64,000 nucleotides of DNA from Robbsia sp. KACC 23696 (GTDB lineage: Bacteria > Pseudomonadota > Gammaproteobacteria > Burkholderiales > Burkholderiaceae), in assembly GCF_039852015.1 (NCBI RefSeq), contig NZ_CP156626.1, positions 186,001-250,000 of the forward strand, given 5' to 3'. The notes beneath the pieces were generated by a model. That model had not been told where the DNA came from. It made no database searches and saw only the letters and a list, made by a program, of their open reading frames with translations. The first letter of the stretch is position 1. Every line of letters begins with the position of its first letter. The translations under genes and the position numbers were made by a program. Shown here piece by piece: positions 34,709 through 44,018 of the stretch.

Positions 34709-35446
34709 TCAAACCTCCCTCGGTGCCACCGACGCCCCTGCAATCTTATGCCGTCCCAAAGCATCGGCAACAAATCCCGACGCCTTCATCTCTTCCACAA
34801 ACGCTGCCAGGAAGCTGGCCGCCTCAGGCCCGCGACTTTTCGGCAGGCCCATCGCTTGCCGAATCACCATGAAGCGCTCATCGAGCAGCCGTAGGCCCGT
34901 AAGTTTGGCCGCGTCGCTTTCCAGTTGCTGCTTCACCCCAGCGGCAACCTCCAAATTCTGCTCAAGGAACGTTGCCACGACGGTCGGCGACGTGGGCGCA
35001 CGGATGATTTCCGCATGCTGCAATTCCCGCGTCAAAAACAGATCGTAGGCGCTGCCCTTTCCAACGACCACCCGAATCCCCGTCCGATCCACCGCCTCGT
35101 TCGTCTTGATCGGCGATGCATCGCGCACCATATAAAACCCTTCGATCAATACATAAGGTGCGGTAAACGCGATGCTCTCACCGCGCTTCGGATCCACCGC
35201 AAAAAATCCAAAGTCCGCCTGCTCGTCGCTGACGGCCTGAACGGACTTCCCCGCCGCATCGAATACCACTAACTCGACCGGCACGCCAAGACGTTCGCCC
35301 AATGCATGTGCGAGATCGACCGAGACGCCAAAGGGCATACCGGTTGCCGCATCCCGATTTGCCAAAATCGGATTGCCGAGATTGATGGAAGCGCGCAGAT
35401 TGCCGGTCGGCGCGAAGGCACGAACGATGGATGCATCAATAGCCAT
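34709..35446 (-). CDS. Family 3 solute-binding-like protein without signal peptide
   Basis: A 245-residue protein with the amino-acid-binding fold (SBP_bac_3): LRASINLGNPILANR, FGVSVDLAHALGERLGVPVELV, VSDEQADFGFFAVDPKRGESIAFTAPYV and a clear second lobe. It starts MAIDASIVRAFAP and has no signal peptide or lipobox; no better start exists upstream because the frame meets non-conserved sequence. No permease or ATPase is nearby. It lies 38 bp downstream of an FCD-type GntR regulator. It may work in the cytoplasm, as ligand sensor, carrier or cyclohexadienyl-dehydratase-like enzyme. The fold is sure; the role is not. Confidence 0.82.
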   Translation of the reverse strand: MAIDASIVRAFAPTGNLRASINLGNPILANRDAATGMPFGVSVDLAHALGERLGVPVELVVFDAAGKSVQAVSDEQADFGFFAVDPKRGESIAFTAPYVLIEGFYMVRDASPIKTNEAVDRTGIRVVVGKGSAYDLFLTRELQHAEIIRAPTSPTVVATFLEQNLEVAAGVKQQLESDAAKLTGLRLLDERFMVIRQAMGLPKSRGPEAASFLAAFVEEMKASGFVADALGRHKIAGASVAPREV

Positions 35447-35484
35447 GGATAGAAGCGGTAAAGCGACCGGCCTGCACTGTCGGT

Positions 35485-36378
35485 CTAGGGTCTAAGAATG
35501 TCGCTGATATTCGAAAGCGCATCGAGCGTATGTCGAAGATGGTCGGCCAGTGCTTCCGACGCTTCCGCATTACGTTCGCGCTCCAGAAGATCGAGAATAT
35601 GCAGATGCTGCTTGCAGTGTTCGGTGTAACGCTTGCGATCCTGCATCGAGCGATAAGAAAGCAGCCGCCGCACGCGGTTTACGCGTTTGATGGCATCGAT
35701 AAAAAACGAATTGCCCGATGCTTCCACCAAGGACTCGTGAAACCGTACGCCACGATCGTGAAGCTGATCGGCGCTGTCCGTTTCGATACCGCCTTCCAGC
35801 AAATGCATTTCCGCGGCGCGGCAACGCTCCAATACCTTCGCATCGAGTCGATAGCCGGGCTCCAGTAAAGCAGCCGGTTCGAGCGCGAGACGCAGCCGAT
35901 ACGATTTCAGCAGACTGTCCGGTGTGGTGAGCATCGACGAGAACTGCCATCCATAGCCGGGCTTGCGTTGCGCCCACCCCTCTTGCGCGATACGGCTGAG
36001 CACCGCGCTAAGCTGTGCGCTCGTCAACGCGTATCGCGTTTTCAACAACTGCTCCGAGACCTCCTCGGGAATCAGCCCCTTCAAACGATCATCGGCGATA
36101 CGAAAGTAAACGCTGGTGACGGCATCCGATTCGCTCAGCCCGAGCTGATCCACGATCTGGTCAAGCGGTGCATCTACCGGCTGTGCCAGAAAGAAGCCGC
36201 GATTGCGTTGCCGCGTCAATACGCCTTTATCGTGCAAAAAGGCAAGCGCATCGTTGACCGGCGACCGTGAGACTCTCAGGCGATCAGCAATCAACTGCGC
36301 GGGCAGATGGCTGCCGACAGCCATCCCTTCGGCGTGAATGAGCGCGACAATTTGCGAAGCGATGGAATTCTCGGTCAT
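35485..36378 (-). CDS. GntR family regulator, FCD type
   Basis: A 297-residue transcription factor with an N-terminal winged helix (LPAQLIADRLRVSRSPVNDALAFLHDKGVL, about 24-53) and an all-helical ligand-binding C-terminal domain of FCD/FadR type containing the metal-ligand pattern HDRGVRFHESLVEASGN and HLHILDLLERERNAEASEAL. About 80 extra residues between the two regions make it longer than most FCD regulators. It lies between the aconitase gene and the binding-protein gene on the same strand and most likely controls that operon and the divergent lactonase-MFS pair. The ligand is probably an organic acid, by family habit. Confidence 0.88.
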   Translation of the reverse strand: MTENSIASQIVALIHAEGMAVGSHLPAQLIADRLRVSRSPVNDALAFLHDKGVLTRQRNRGFFLAQPVDAPLDQIVDQLGLSESDAVTSVYFRIADDRLKGLIPEEVSEQLLKTRYALTSAQLSAVLSRIAQEGWAQRKPGYGWQFSSMLTTPDSLLKSYRLRLALEPAALLEPGYRLDAKVLERCRAAEMHLLEGGIETDSADQLHDRGVRFHESLVEASGNSFFIDAIKRVNRVRRLLSYRSMQDRKRYTEHCKQHLHILDLLERERNAEASEALADHLRHTLDALSNISDILRP

Positions 36379-36433
36379 GGCAATGCTGGCTGCTGCTGGG
36401 TTGCGCGGCGACGCCTCCGCCGCCCCTTCAGCA

Positions 36434-39064
36434 TCAGGCCGGGAGCGATTGCGCCGCGAGTGTCTTATGTAATATCAGGGGAATGACGCCGCCCGCACGA
36501 AGCAAAGCCGTCTCCAACTGCGTTTCCACCCCCGCCACTGCGTCGAACGGTTCTATCCTGCCGTCCGCACGGATGATTCTGACATTGATTTTACAACGCG
36601 GCGAAATCGTATCGGGCGCAGCGTTCACTTCGATCCGGTCGCCCGCGCGGATGGCCAGGCTGTCGGGCGTGACGCCTTTAGGCAGCCGTATCGGCAAAAT
36701 GCCCATGCCGATCAGATTCGATCGATGAATCCGCTCGAAACTGACCGCCAATACCGCGCGAATACCGAGCAGACGCTGGCCCTTGGCAGCCCAGTCGCGC
36801 GACGATCCGGTGCCGTATCGCTCGCCGGCGATCAGCACGACGGACTCATTCGCCGCGCGATATCGATTGGCGGCCTCGAAAATCGGCACGACCTCGCCAC
36901 TCGGCACGTGCAAGGTGTTGGCCACCGGCGCGTCCGGCTGCAGCAGGTTGACCAAGGTCTTGTTATAGAACGCGGCGCGCACCATGACCTCCCAGTTTCC
37001 CCTACGCGACGCGAAGACATTGAGGTCGTTTCGATCGTCACCCCGCTCGACCAGAAAGTCGGCGACATTGCTGTCCTTGGGGATGGCGCTCGCCGGCGAT
37101 ATATGGTCCGTGGTCACATCGTCACCGAGCACCAGTAACGGATACGCCTGGTACACGCCCAACTGACTGCCCTCCGTCAGCGCGGCAAAGGGCGGCCTGC
37201 GCAGCGCGGTGGACTGCGCCTGCCACGGGAACTGCGCGCTGTCTGGAACGCGCATCTCGTGCCACAGCGGATTCCGGCTCGCAATGGCGAAGGCCTTGGG
37301 ATAGTCGGTCGGCTCCGCTGCGCGTTCGACCAGCGCCGCGACTTCTTCGCGACTCGGCCAGAGATCGCGTAGATACACCGCTTCGCCGTCGCGGCCGATC
37401 TGCACCGACTTCTCGCGAAGGTCGATCTCCGCGTCGCCCGCTAGCGCAAAGGCAATGACGAGCGGGGGCGACATCAGAAATCCAAGATCCAGATCCGGAT
37501 GGATCCGGCCGGGGAAATTGCGATTTCCCGATAACATCGCGACCGGATAGGCCGCGCCCGCGGCAATGCCCGCGCTGATCGGTTCACTGAGTTGCCCCGA
37601 ATTGCCGATGCAGGTGGTGCAGCCATAGCCGACGATGTCGAATCCGACCGACGATAGATCGTCGATCAAGCCGGCGCGTGCAAGGTAGGCCGCAGCGGCA
37701 GGAGAACCGGGGCCGAGTGAGGTCTTGACCCACGACGGTACCGTGAGCCCTCGCTCCCGGGCTTTGCGCGCGAGGAGTCCCGCGGCTATCAGCAGCGCGG
37801 GATCGGACGTATTGGTACAACTGGTGATGGCGGCGATCGCAATCGGATGCTTCGGCATCGTATGGCCGTCGCCTTTGGGTAGGAAAGCCAACTTCGCGAG
37901 CGTGGCGGGGATCTCGTCGTAACGCAGCAGATCCTGCGGCCGTCGAGGGCCGGCAACATGCATACCGATCTCGTTCAGATCGATCAGAATCTGCCGCGTA
38001 TAGACCGGTTCCGATGCCGGGTCGAACCACGTCCCTTGCCGCTTCGACAAGGTCTCCACCAAGGCGATGGACTCCGGTTGCCGATCGGTGGCGCGAAGGT
38101 AAGTCAGCGTGGCGTCGTCGATCGGGAAGAAGCCGGTGCTGGCTCCGTATTCGGGCGCCATATTGGCGACGACCGCTCGCTCCCCGGCGCTCAAGGTACT
38201 CACGCCGGGCCCGAAGAATTCGACGAACTCGCCCGACACGCCTATCTGCCGCAGACGCTGCGTGACCGTGAGGGCAAGGTCGGTGGCTAGCGACCCCGGA
38301 CGCAAGGCGCCGATCAGGCACACGCCGATGACGTCCGGAATACGTTGCATGACCGGCATGCCGAACATGACGGTTTGCGCCTCGAGCCCGCCCACGCCCC
38401 ATCCCAATACGCCGATGCCGTTGATCATCGGCGTATGACTGTCCGTGCCGATCAAGGTATCCGGGACGGCCCAGCGCTCGCCCGCGCGATCGACCACTGT
38501 CGCCACGGTAGCGAGCTGCTCCAGATTGATCGTGTGCATGATGCCCGTGCCGGGCGGATGGATGCGCACATTGCTCAACGCCTTCGAGGCCCAGCGCAGG
38601 AAGGTGTAACGCTCTTCGTTGCGTCGCAGTTCGAGCGCCAGGTTTTTAGGCGCGGCGTCGGCGCGACCGAAGTACTCGACCGCCAGCGAGTGATCGACCG
38701 ACGAATCGACCGGCAATACAGGATTCAACACCGTCGGGTCCGCCCCCGCCTCTGCCAGCGCGTCTCGCATCGCCGCCACGTCCACCAGTGCCGGTGTGCT
38801 CGTCGTGTCGTGCATCAAGACGCGATTCGGCTGAAACGCAATTTCGACCTCGCTGCTGCCCTGCGCCAGCCAGGCAAAGATCCCGTCCACCGCTGCGCGA
38901 CGTTCGTCGCCGTCGGTGTTGCGGATGACATTCTCCAATAGCAAACGCAGCACGACTGGCAGGCGCATGAGCGCCTCACCAAACATCGATGGCAGATCGA
39001 TGTAGCGGAGGGACAGGTCGCCGGATTGCAGGCGCGCTTCTGGGGGGGAGTAAGTGTTTTCCAT
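36434..39064 (-). CDS. acnA: Aconitase family hydratase (AcnA-like)
   Basis: An 876-residue [4Fe-4S] hydro-lyase of the IRP/AcnA branch, which interconverts citrate and isocitrate through cis-aconitate. Cluster cysteines are present in AITSCTNTSDP and in GYGCTTCIGNSGQL. Substrate motifs include LIGTDSHTPMINGIGVLGWGVGG and the swivel-domain GERYGTGSSRDWAAKG. ATG 39064 is chosen over an upstream in-frame start. The place in an accessory operon with a GntR regulator, opposite a lactonase and an ACS-type transporter, suggests a copy dedicated to a catabolic route (a citrate-like or 2-methylcitrate-like acid) rather than the TCA enzyme. The precise substrate is uncertain. Confidence 0.92.
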   Translation of the reverse strand: MENTYSPPEARLQSGDLSLRYIDLPSMFGEALMRLPVVLRLLLENVIRNTDGDERRAAVDGIFAWLAQGSSEVEIAFQPNRVLMHDTTSTPALVDVAAMRDALAEAGADPTVLNPVLPVDSSVDHSLAVEYFGRADAAPKNLALELRRNEERYTFLRWASKALSNVRIHPPGTGIMHTINLEQLATVATVVDRAGERWAVPDTLIGTDSHTPMINGIGVLGWGVGGLEAQTVMFGMPVMQRIPDVIGVCLIGALRPGSLATDLALTVTQRLRQIGVSGEFVEFFGPGVSTLSAGERAVVANMAPEYGASTGFFPIDDATLTYLRATDRQPESIALVETLSKRQGTWFDPASEPVYTRQILIDLNEIGMHVAGPRRPQDLLRYDEIPATLAKLAFLPKGDGHTMPKHPIAIAAITSCTNTSDPALLIAAGLLARKARERGLTVPSWVKTSLGPGSPAAAAYLARAGLIDDLSSVGFDIVGYGCTTCIGNSGQLSEPISAGIAAGAAYPVAMLSGNRNFPGRIHPDLDLGFLMSPPLVIAFALAGDAEIDLREKSVQIGRDGEAVYLRDLWPSREEVAALVERAAEPTDYPKAFAIASRNPLWHEMRVPDSAQFPWQAQSTALRRPPFAALTEGSQLGVYQAYPLLVLGDDVTTDHISPASAIPKDSNVADFLVERGDDRNDLNVFASRRGNWEVMVRAAFYNKTLVNLLQPDAPVANTLHVPSGEVVPIFEAANRYRAANESVVLIAGERYGTGSSRDWAAKGQRLLGIRAVLAVSFERIHRSNLIGMGILPIRLPKGVTPDSLAIRAGDRIEVNAAPDTISPRCKINVRIIRADGRIEPFDAVAGVETQLETALLRAGGVIPLILHKTLAAQSLPA

Positions 39065-39073
39065 AGCTGTATT

Positions 39074-39106
39074 TTTGCATTTTACTCGTGCAAAGTGCAA
39101 TATAGT
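39074..39106. promoter_or_regulatory. Operator/promoter candidate between acnA and the lactonase gene
   Basis: TTTGCA (39074-39079) and TGCAAA (39089-39094) form a perfect dyad in the 78 bp divergent gap, and a further TGCAA follows at 39096. TATAGT at 39101-39106 can serve as -10 box for the rightward genes. A single GntR site here could control both directions. Confidence 0.45.
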
Positions 39107-39142
39107 ACAAACCCCAGAAGAATAAAACAGGAGACTGATGCC

Positions 39143-40393
39143 GTGGAACCGACGGATGAACGGGGCGATCCCAACGCGCGCCGCCACCGGACCCGTCGTC
39201 GCAGCGTGCTGCAGACGGCGGCCTCGGCGGCCCTGTGTGCGGCCCTGTGTGCGGCGCTGTCGCGGTGGAGTCCGTCGGCGTTCGCGGCCGATTCTGGGGC
39301 GCTGCCCCCCTCCAAGATGAAAGGAAATCGCATGTTTGCTTATGTTGGATGCCGTACCACGCGAGAGCGCAATGCCCGAGGCGATGGCATCAGCGTCTAT
39401 TCCGTCGACCCGGTGTCAGGCGCGCTGGCACTGGTTCAGCTCTTCGGCGGCCAAGTGAATCCGTCGTTTCTCGCACTGAGTGCCAATGGCGAGCGCCTCT
39501 ATGTGGTCCACGGCGATCTGCGGGATATCAGTGCATTTGTCGTCGATAAGTCGACGGGCAAAATCACGTTTCTCAATAAACAAAGTACCGAGGGCGACAA
39601 TCCGGTCCATCTGGCAATCGATCCCACGGGCCGATACATCGTCGTCTCGAATCACATCAGCTCCACGCTCGCGGTCTTGCCGATCGCGGAAGACGGCTCG
39701 CTGCAAGCGGTCTCTCAACTGGTAAAAGTGGAGGGAACGCTCGGGCCGCATCGCATCGAGCAGAAGGTGCCGAAGCCGCACTTCAATCCCTTCGACCCGT
39801 CGGGCGAATTCGTCATTGTTCCGGCCAAAGGCGCGGACAGCGTTCTGTCGTATCGATTCGCTGAAGGGCGGCTGACGCGTGCAACGCCGGCCTTCGTGCA
39901 AGCGCGAGAAACGTCCGGACCGCGGCATATCGCGTTTCATCCGACGGCCGGCTTCGCCTATTGCGTCAACGAGCTGGATTCCACCGTGACGACGTATCGC
40001 TATCTGTCCCAGACCGGCGTGCTGCAACCGCTGCAAATCGTGTCGACGCTACCGGATACCTTCACTGGCAATAGCCGGGCATCGGAGATCGAAGTCGACA
40101 GGACGGGACGATTCGTCTACGCGTCGAATCGCGGCTATGACAGTGTCGCCGTCTTCAAAATCAATCAGGAAACGGGCGCGCTGACGCTGATCGACGTAGC
40201 GCAAAGTCGCGGCCGCACGCCGCGCTTCATCACCTCGACGCCCGACGGTCGGCTGATGTACGTACTCAACGAAGACAGCGACAGCATCGTCACCTTCGCC
40301 GTCGATCACGCGTCGGGACGCATCCGCCCCACGGGTGCGAGCGTTGAAACGGGCAGCCCTGTTTGCATGGTGTTCTCGCAACAGCAGGCTTGA
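39143..40393 (+). CDS. Tat-exported beta-propeller lactonase (6-phosphogluconolactonase family)
   Basis: A seven-bladed propeller of the lactonase family (PF10282 type), 416 residues from GTG 39143, which has AGGAG about nine bases upstream. That start gives a twin-arginine signal: RHRTRRRSVLQTAAS, a hydrophobic stretch, then SAFAADSG. ATG 39331, also with a good AAAGGA, would give a cytosolic form of about 353 residues, so two products are conceivable. Propeller repeats such as PSFLALSANGERLYVVH, PVHLAIDPTGRYIVVSN, PRHIAFHPTAGFAYCVNE and PRFITSTPDGRLMYVLNE are evident. It probably opens a sugar-acid or tricarboxylic lactone. The MFS gene follows by 55 bp. Confidence 0.87.
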   Translation: MEPTDERGDPNARRHRTRRRSVLQTAASAALCAALCAALSRWSPSAFAADSGALPPSKMKGNRMFAYVGCRTTRERNARGDGISVYSVDPVSGALALVQLFGGQVNPSFLALSANGERLYVVHGDLRDISAFVVDKSTGKITFLNKQSTEGDNPVHLAIDPTGRYIVVSNHISSTLAVLPIAEDGSLQAVSQLVKVEGTLGPHRIEQKVPKPHFNPFDPSGEFVIVPAKGADSVLSYRFAEGRLTRATPAFVQARETSGPRHIAFHPTAGFAYCVNELDSTVTTYRYLSQTGVLQPLQIVSTLPDTFTGNSRASEIEVDRTGRFVYASNRGYDSVAVFKINQETGALTLIDVAQSRGRTPRFITSTPDGRLMYVLNEDSDSIVTFAVDHASGRIRPTGASVETGSPVCMVFSQQQA

Positions 40394-40448
40394 GCCGGCC
40401 CACTGACCTAACACGGACATCGCGCGGCTTGGTCGCGGATGCATCACT

Positions 40449-41777
40449 ATGCAAGCTTCACAATCGATCAACGAGACCGCGCTTGTCCGCAAGATCTCAT
40501 GGCGCATCATTCCTTTCGTATTCGTGCTGTATATCGTGTCCTACCTGGACCGGGCGAATATCGGTTACGCCGCGCTGCAGATGAATAAAGAATTGGCCTT
40601 GAGCAGCGAAGCCTTCGGTTTCGTCTCGGGCATCTTCTTTATTGGATATTTTCTGTTCGAGGTGCCGAGCAACGTCTTTCTCAACAAGTTCGGCGCGCGC
40701 GTCTGGATCGCGCGTATCTTGATGACCTGGGGGGCGGTCGCGATCCTCTCCGCCTTTGTGCAGACCGCGACGCAGCTGTATATCCTGCGCTTCCTGCTGG
40801 GCGTTGCGGAAGCTGGATTTTTCCCCGGCATCATTGTCTACCTGACGTATTGGTTCCGCATGAAGGAACTGGCCACCACCGTCGCGTTGTTCACGGCGGC
40901 AATACCTGTCTCCTATATCATCGGTGCCCCATTGAGCACATGGATCATGGACCATGTGGCCTGGTTCCAGTGGAGTGGCTGGCGCTGGATGTTGGTGCTG
41001 GAAGGCATGCCGGCTTTGATCGGCGGCGTGCTGTGCTTTCTCTATCTCGCGGATCGCCCAAAAGATGCGAAATGGCTGAAGCCGGAGGAGCGGGATTGGC
41101 TGCTCGCGGAACTGGAGAGCGATAAGAAAGCGCGTCCTACGGTAAAGCATGTGCCATCGATGCGCGTGCTGGCGAATCCGAAAGTGCTTTACCTTGCGTT
41201 TATCTATTTCGTGTATCAGTGCGGCAGTCTTGGCGTTGGATATTGGATGCCGCAGATCATCAAAGGCTTCTCGAATACGCTCAGTCATACGGAGATCGGA
41301 CTGATCGCGATGGTGCCGTATATTTTTGCGACGATCGTGATGGTGCTCTGGTCACGTAGCTCCGATCGTCGCGCCGAGCGCCGGCTTCATTCGGCCATTC
41401 CCTTGGCCGTGGCGGCCGCCGCACTGTTCGGCGCGGGCATGACGGGCAATCCGTACGTGTCGATCACGATGATCAGTTTGAGCCTCGCCGGACTGTACGC
41501 GTTTAAATCCCCGTTCTGGGCGTTGCCGACCTTGTTTCTATCGCGTTCGAGCGCGTCCGTTTCGATCGCGGTCATCAATTCGATCGGGAATCTCGGCGGA
41601 TTCGTCGGCCCCTTCGCCATCGGCTATGTAAAGGGGCAAGGGGGCAGTTCCACGACCGGCTTGTTATTCCTGTCGGCGCTGTTGGTCATCTCGTTTTTCA
41701 TGACGCTTTTCATCCGCATCCACGAGACACCGTCGGGACCGGAGCGCGAACTCACGCCCGCGAGCAAACGGGCATAG
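40449..41777 (+). CDS. MFS transporter, anion:cation symporter (ACS) family
   Basis: A 442-residue inner-membrane transporter with twelve predicted helices. The opening RKISWRIIPFVFVLYIVSYLDRANIGYAAL is the ACS family hallmark, followed by FFIGYFLFEVPSN and RFLLGVAEAGFFPGIIVYLTYWF. Members take up organic anions such as tartrate, tricarballylate, hexuronates or phthalate. It is downstream of the lactonase gene and ends 35 bp from the convergent LacI gene. With the aconitase opposite, a tricarboxylate or sugar acid is the most likely cargo, but this is inference. Confidence 0.9.
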   Translation: MQASQSINETALVRKISWRIIPFVFVLYIVSYLDRANIGYAALQMNKELALSSEAFGFVSGIFFIGYFLFEVPSNVFLNKFGARVWIARILMTWGAVAILSAFVQTATQLYILRFLLGVAEAGFFPGIIVYLTYWFRMKELATTVALFTAAIPVSYIIGAPLSTWIMDHVAWFQWSGWRWMLVLEGMPALIGGVLCFLYLADRPKDAKWLKPEERDWLLAELESDKKARPTVKHVPSMRVLANPKVLYLAFIYFVYQCGSLGVGYWMPQIIKGFSNTLSHTEIGLIAMVPYIFATIVMVLWSRSSDRRAERRLHSAIPLAVAAAALFGAGMTGNPYVSITMISLSLAGLYAFKSPFWALPTLFLSRSSASVSIAVINSIGNLGGFVGPFAIGYVKGQGGSSTTGLLFLSALLVISFFMTLFIRIHETPSGPERELTPASKRA

Positions 41778-41812
41778 TGTGTCCGGAGCCGGTGAGGACG
41801 CCGCCGGCCGAG

Positions 41813-42811
41813 TCATTTGGGCGGCGCAACCGAATCCCGCACGACCATCTTCATCGGCAGCACCAATTTCGTCGTATGCCGTTTGGTATTGGCCGTCATC
41901 AAGGCCAATGCTTGAACCGCGAGCCGCGCTTGTTCGTCGCTGTCCTGCCGCATCGTCGTCAGCGAGAACGCGGCATCCGACGCCGCCGGAATGTCATCGA
42001 TGCCGATGACGGAAACATCCTGCGGTACGCGCAGCCCGATACCGCGAAGCCGACCGATCGCGCCGATCGCGATGGCGTCGTTGGACGCAAAGATCGCCGT
42101 GGGCGCGCGTGTTCCCTTCATCAACGCGTCGACGCCGCGATGACCCGATACCGAGTCGTGGCTGCCAAAGACGATATTCGGCTTGAGCCCTGCTGCTTCC
42201 ATGGCGGCCGTGTAGGCGGCCGTCCGCTCTTTCGCCGAGATTTCGTCGGTACCCGCCAAGTGGGCAATACGACGATGCCCGAGGCCGACGAGATAGCGGA
42301 TCGCCTCCGCCGTGGCGGCCTCGTCGTCGATATCGATCGTCGAGACGTTCTTGTAGTCGACGCTTTTGCCCAGGTAGACACAGGGCAACTTCTGCGCCAT
42401 TGCCTGGATGGCCCTGGGGTCCCGCGGTGTGCTGATCAGGATCGCACCGACCGCGCGCAAATTGATGAAGCGCTCGGCTTCCCGCAGCGTGGACGCGTCG
42501 TCGAGCGCCCGCAATGACAGCACGGGGTCCAACCCCGCTTCGGCAAGCGCGTGATCTATCGAGGTGGCCAGCTGAATATGGAAGGGATTGTACGGTTCGC
42601 CGATCACGACGCCGACGGTACTGGTCTGCGCCGACACCAGGTTTCGCGCAGCCAGGTTCGGACGATAATCGAGGCCCGCCGCGACCGATGCAACGTGCTC
42701 GCGCGTGGTCTCCTTGACGCCCGGATCGCCGCGCAAGGCCCGCGACACCTGTGCTCGCGACATACCCGCCACGCGCGCGACGTCGCTCAATGTCGCAAAT
42801 TTTGTCTTCAC
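41813..42811 (-). CDS. LacI family transcriptional regulator
   Basis: A 332-residue repressor with an N-terminal helix-turn-helix (ATLSDVARVAGMSRAQVSRALRG, about 6-28), hinge helix (RPNLAARNLVSAQT) and a periplasmic-binding-protein type sensor domain (VGVVIGEPYNPFHIQL, AIFASNDAIAIGAI, SVIGIDDI). The start is GTG 42811 with GAGGG just upstream. It diverges from the gluconate-dehydrogenase-like genes, and two palindromes of LacI operator type lie between them, so it very likely represses that operon in response to a sugar or sugar acid. Confidence 0.93.
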   Translation of the reverse strand: MKTKFATLSDVARVAGMSRAQVSRALRGDPGVKETTREHVASVAAGLDYRPNLAARNLVSAQTSTVGVVIGEPYNPFHIQLATSIDHALAEAGLDPVLSLRALDDASTLREAERFINLRAVGAILISTPRDPRAIQAMAQKLPCVYLGKSVDYKNVSTIDIDDEAATAEAIRYLVGLGHRRIAHLAGTDEISAKERTAAYTAAMEAAGLKPNIVFGSHDSVSGHRGVDALMKGTRAPTAIFASNDAIAIGAIGRLRGIGLRVPQDVSVIGIDDIPAASDAAFSLTTMRQDSDEQARLAVQALALMTANTKRHTTKLVLPMKMVVRDSVAPPK

Positions 42812-43055
42812 TTGCCCTCATATGCCAAGGTTTGTCGCCGCAGCAGCATCATCGCGCGAAGAAGGCATTTCGCGAGCTGCGCCGTCATCACCCGTTATTT
42901 TACCGCGACTACTTCGTCTGTTCCGGCGTGTCCATGCGACCAGTTGACACTGCAACGCTTTACTTTTATTCTTCGCCCGGTGGTCGTATGGCCGCATGCC
43001 GCAGTCGTTCCGCGCGCATGACATTCAAGGTTCGGCAGTCCCGAGCCTTTTTTGA

Positions 43056-43110
43056 TATAAAAGAAAGAGAGCGCTCTCTTTTTTTAAAACCAATAAAAGA
43101 GAGCGCTCTC
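43056..43110 (+). promoter_or_regulatory. Promoter and twin LacI-type operators
   Basis: AAAGAGAGCGCTCTCTTT (43064-43081) is a perfect 18 bp palindrome. GAGAGCGCTCTC (43099-43110) repeats its core. Centres are 32 bp apart, close to three helical turns. A TATAAA box at 43056-43061 puts the expected start of transcription inside the first operator. The central CG dyad is typical for LacI family sites. Confidence 0.8.
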
Positions 43111-43250
43111 AAAAAGATGCGAGCTCCCACTGCGTCCGTGCTACGCCGCGTTGCCGACTCGCGCCATTGCGTCGATGCCTTACCCGATGCAATGGCGTGG
43201 TATCGCGCGTATTCGGGCCCGTTAGGCCAGATCCCTGCTAAAAAATTCAG

Positions 43251-43976
43251 ATGAAACGTCGAAGCATATTGAAAGCCGGTCTCGCGCTGATCAGCACGGC
43301 GACCGCGGCCGCCGTTTACCGTCCCGTCGGTGCGGCGACGCGAATCCTGATGGGCGGCACCAAATGGCTCGCCAAAGAAACGCCGCCGCCGGTGCCTGTC
43401 GACCCGACCAAGCGCGTGTTTTTCACTGAGCAGGAAGCCGCGCAGATCGGTGCCATTTTCAATCGCTTGATTCCGGCAGATGAAGTGAGCGCGGGCGCGA
43501 CCGATGCCGGCTGCGTCGTGTTCATCGACCATCAGCTCGATGGCCCCTATGGCCATGGTTCCTGGAAGTACAAGGCGGGCCCCTTCCAGACCGGCACAGA
43601 TTCACAAGGTGACCAAAGCCCGTTGACGCCGGCCGAATGCTATAGAAAGGGCCTTGCGGACATCGATGCCTATTGCAAGAAGACCTTCAGCAAGTCATTC
43701 GACGGGTTGAGCAACGCGCAACAGGACCAGCTCCTCGAAGAAATGGAAGCGGGAAAGCTGTCGCTGCCGTCGGTGAATTCCGGTGTTCTGTTCAAGCAGT
43801 TTCTCGCAAACGTCCAGGAAGGCTATTTCGCCGATCCCATCTATGGCGGAAACAAGGACATGGTCGGCTGGAAGATGATCGGCTTTCCAGGTGCGCGTTA
43901 CGACTATCGCGATTACGCCGAGAAAAAGGGCCAGAAGCTCGATATCGAACCGGTCAGCATCGCCGGGCACATCTAA
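43251..43976 (+). CDS. Gluconate 2-dehydrogenase-like subunit 3 (small subunit)
   Basis: A 241-residue small subunit of a membrane-bound, periplasm-facing flavin dehydrogenase. The N-terminus MKRRSILKAGLALIST is a twin-arginine signal, so the folded protein probably carries the FAD subunit through the Tat pathway. Family patterns include FFTEQEAAQIGAIFNRLIPAD, AGCVVFIDHQLDGPYG and the terminal GWKMIGFPGARYDYRDY. It is the first of three genes (small subunit, GMC flavoprotein, tri-haem cytochrome c) and is preceded by LacI-type operators. The substrate could be gluconate, 2-ketogluconate, sorbitol or another polyol or sugar acid; sequence alone does not decide. Confidence 0.9.
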   Translation: MKRRSILKAGLALISTATAAAVYRPVGAATRILMGGTKWLAKETPPPVPVDPTKRVFFTEQEAAQIGAIFNRLIPADEVSAGATDAGCVVFIDHQLDGPYGHGSWKYKAGPFQTGTDSQGDQSPLTPAECYRKGLADIDAYCKKTFSKSFDGLSNAQQDQLLEEMEAGKLSLPSVNSGVLFKQFLANVQEGYFADPIYGGNKDMVGWKMIGFPGARYDYRDYAEKKGQKLDIEPVSIAGHI

Positions 43977-44018
43977 GCGGTCCTCCATCGCGTACAGAAC
44001 ACAATAGGAAACGCTGAC

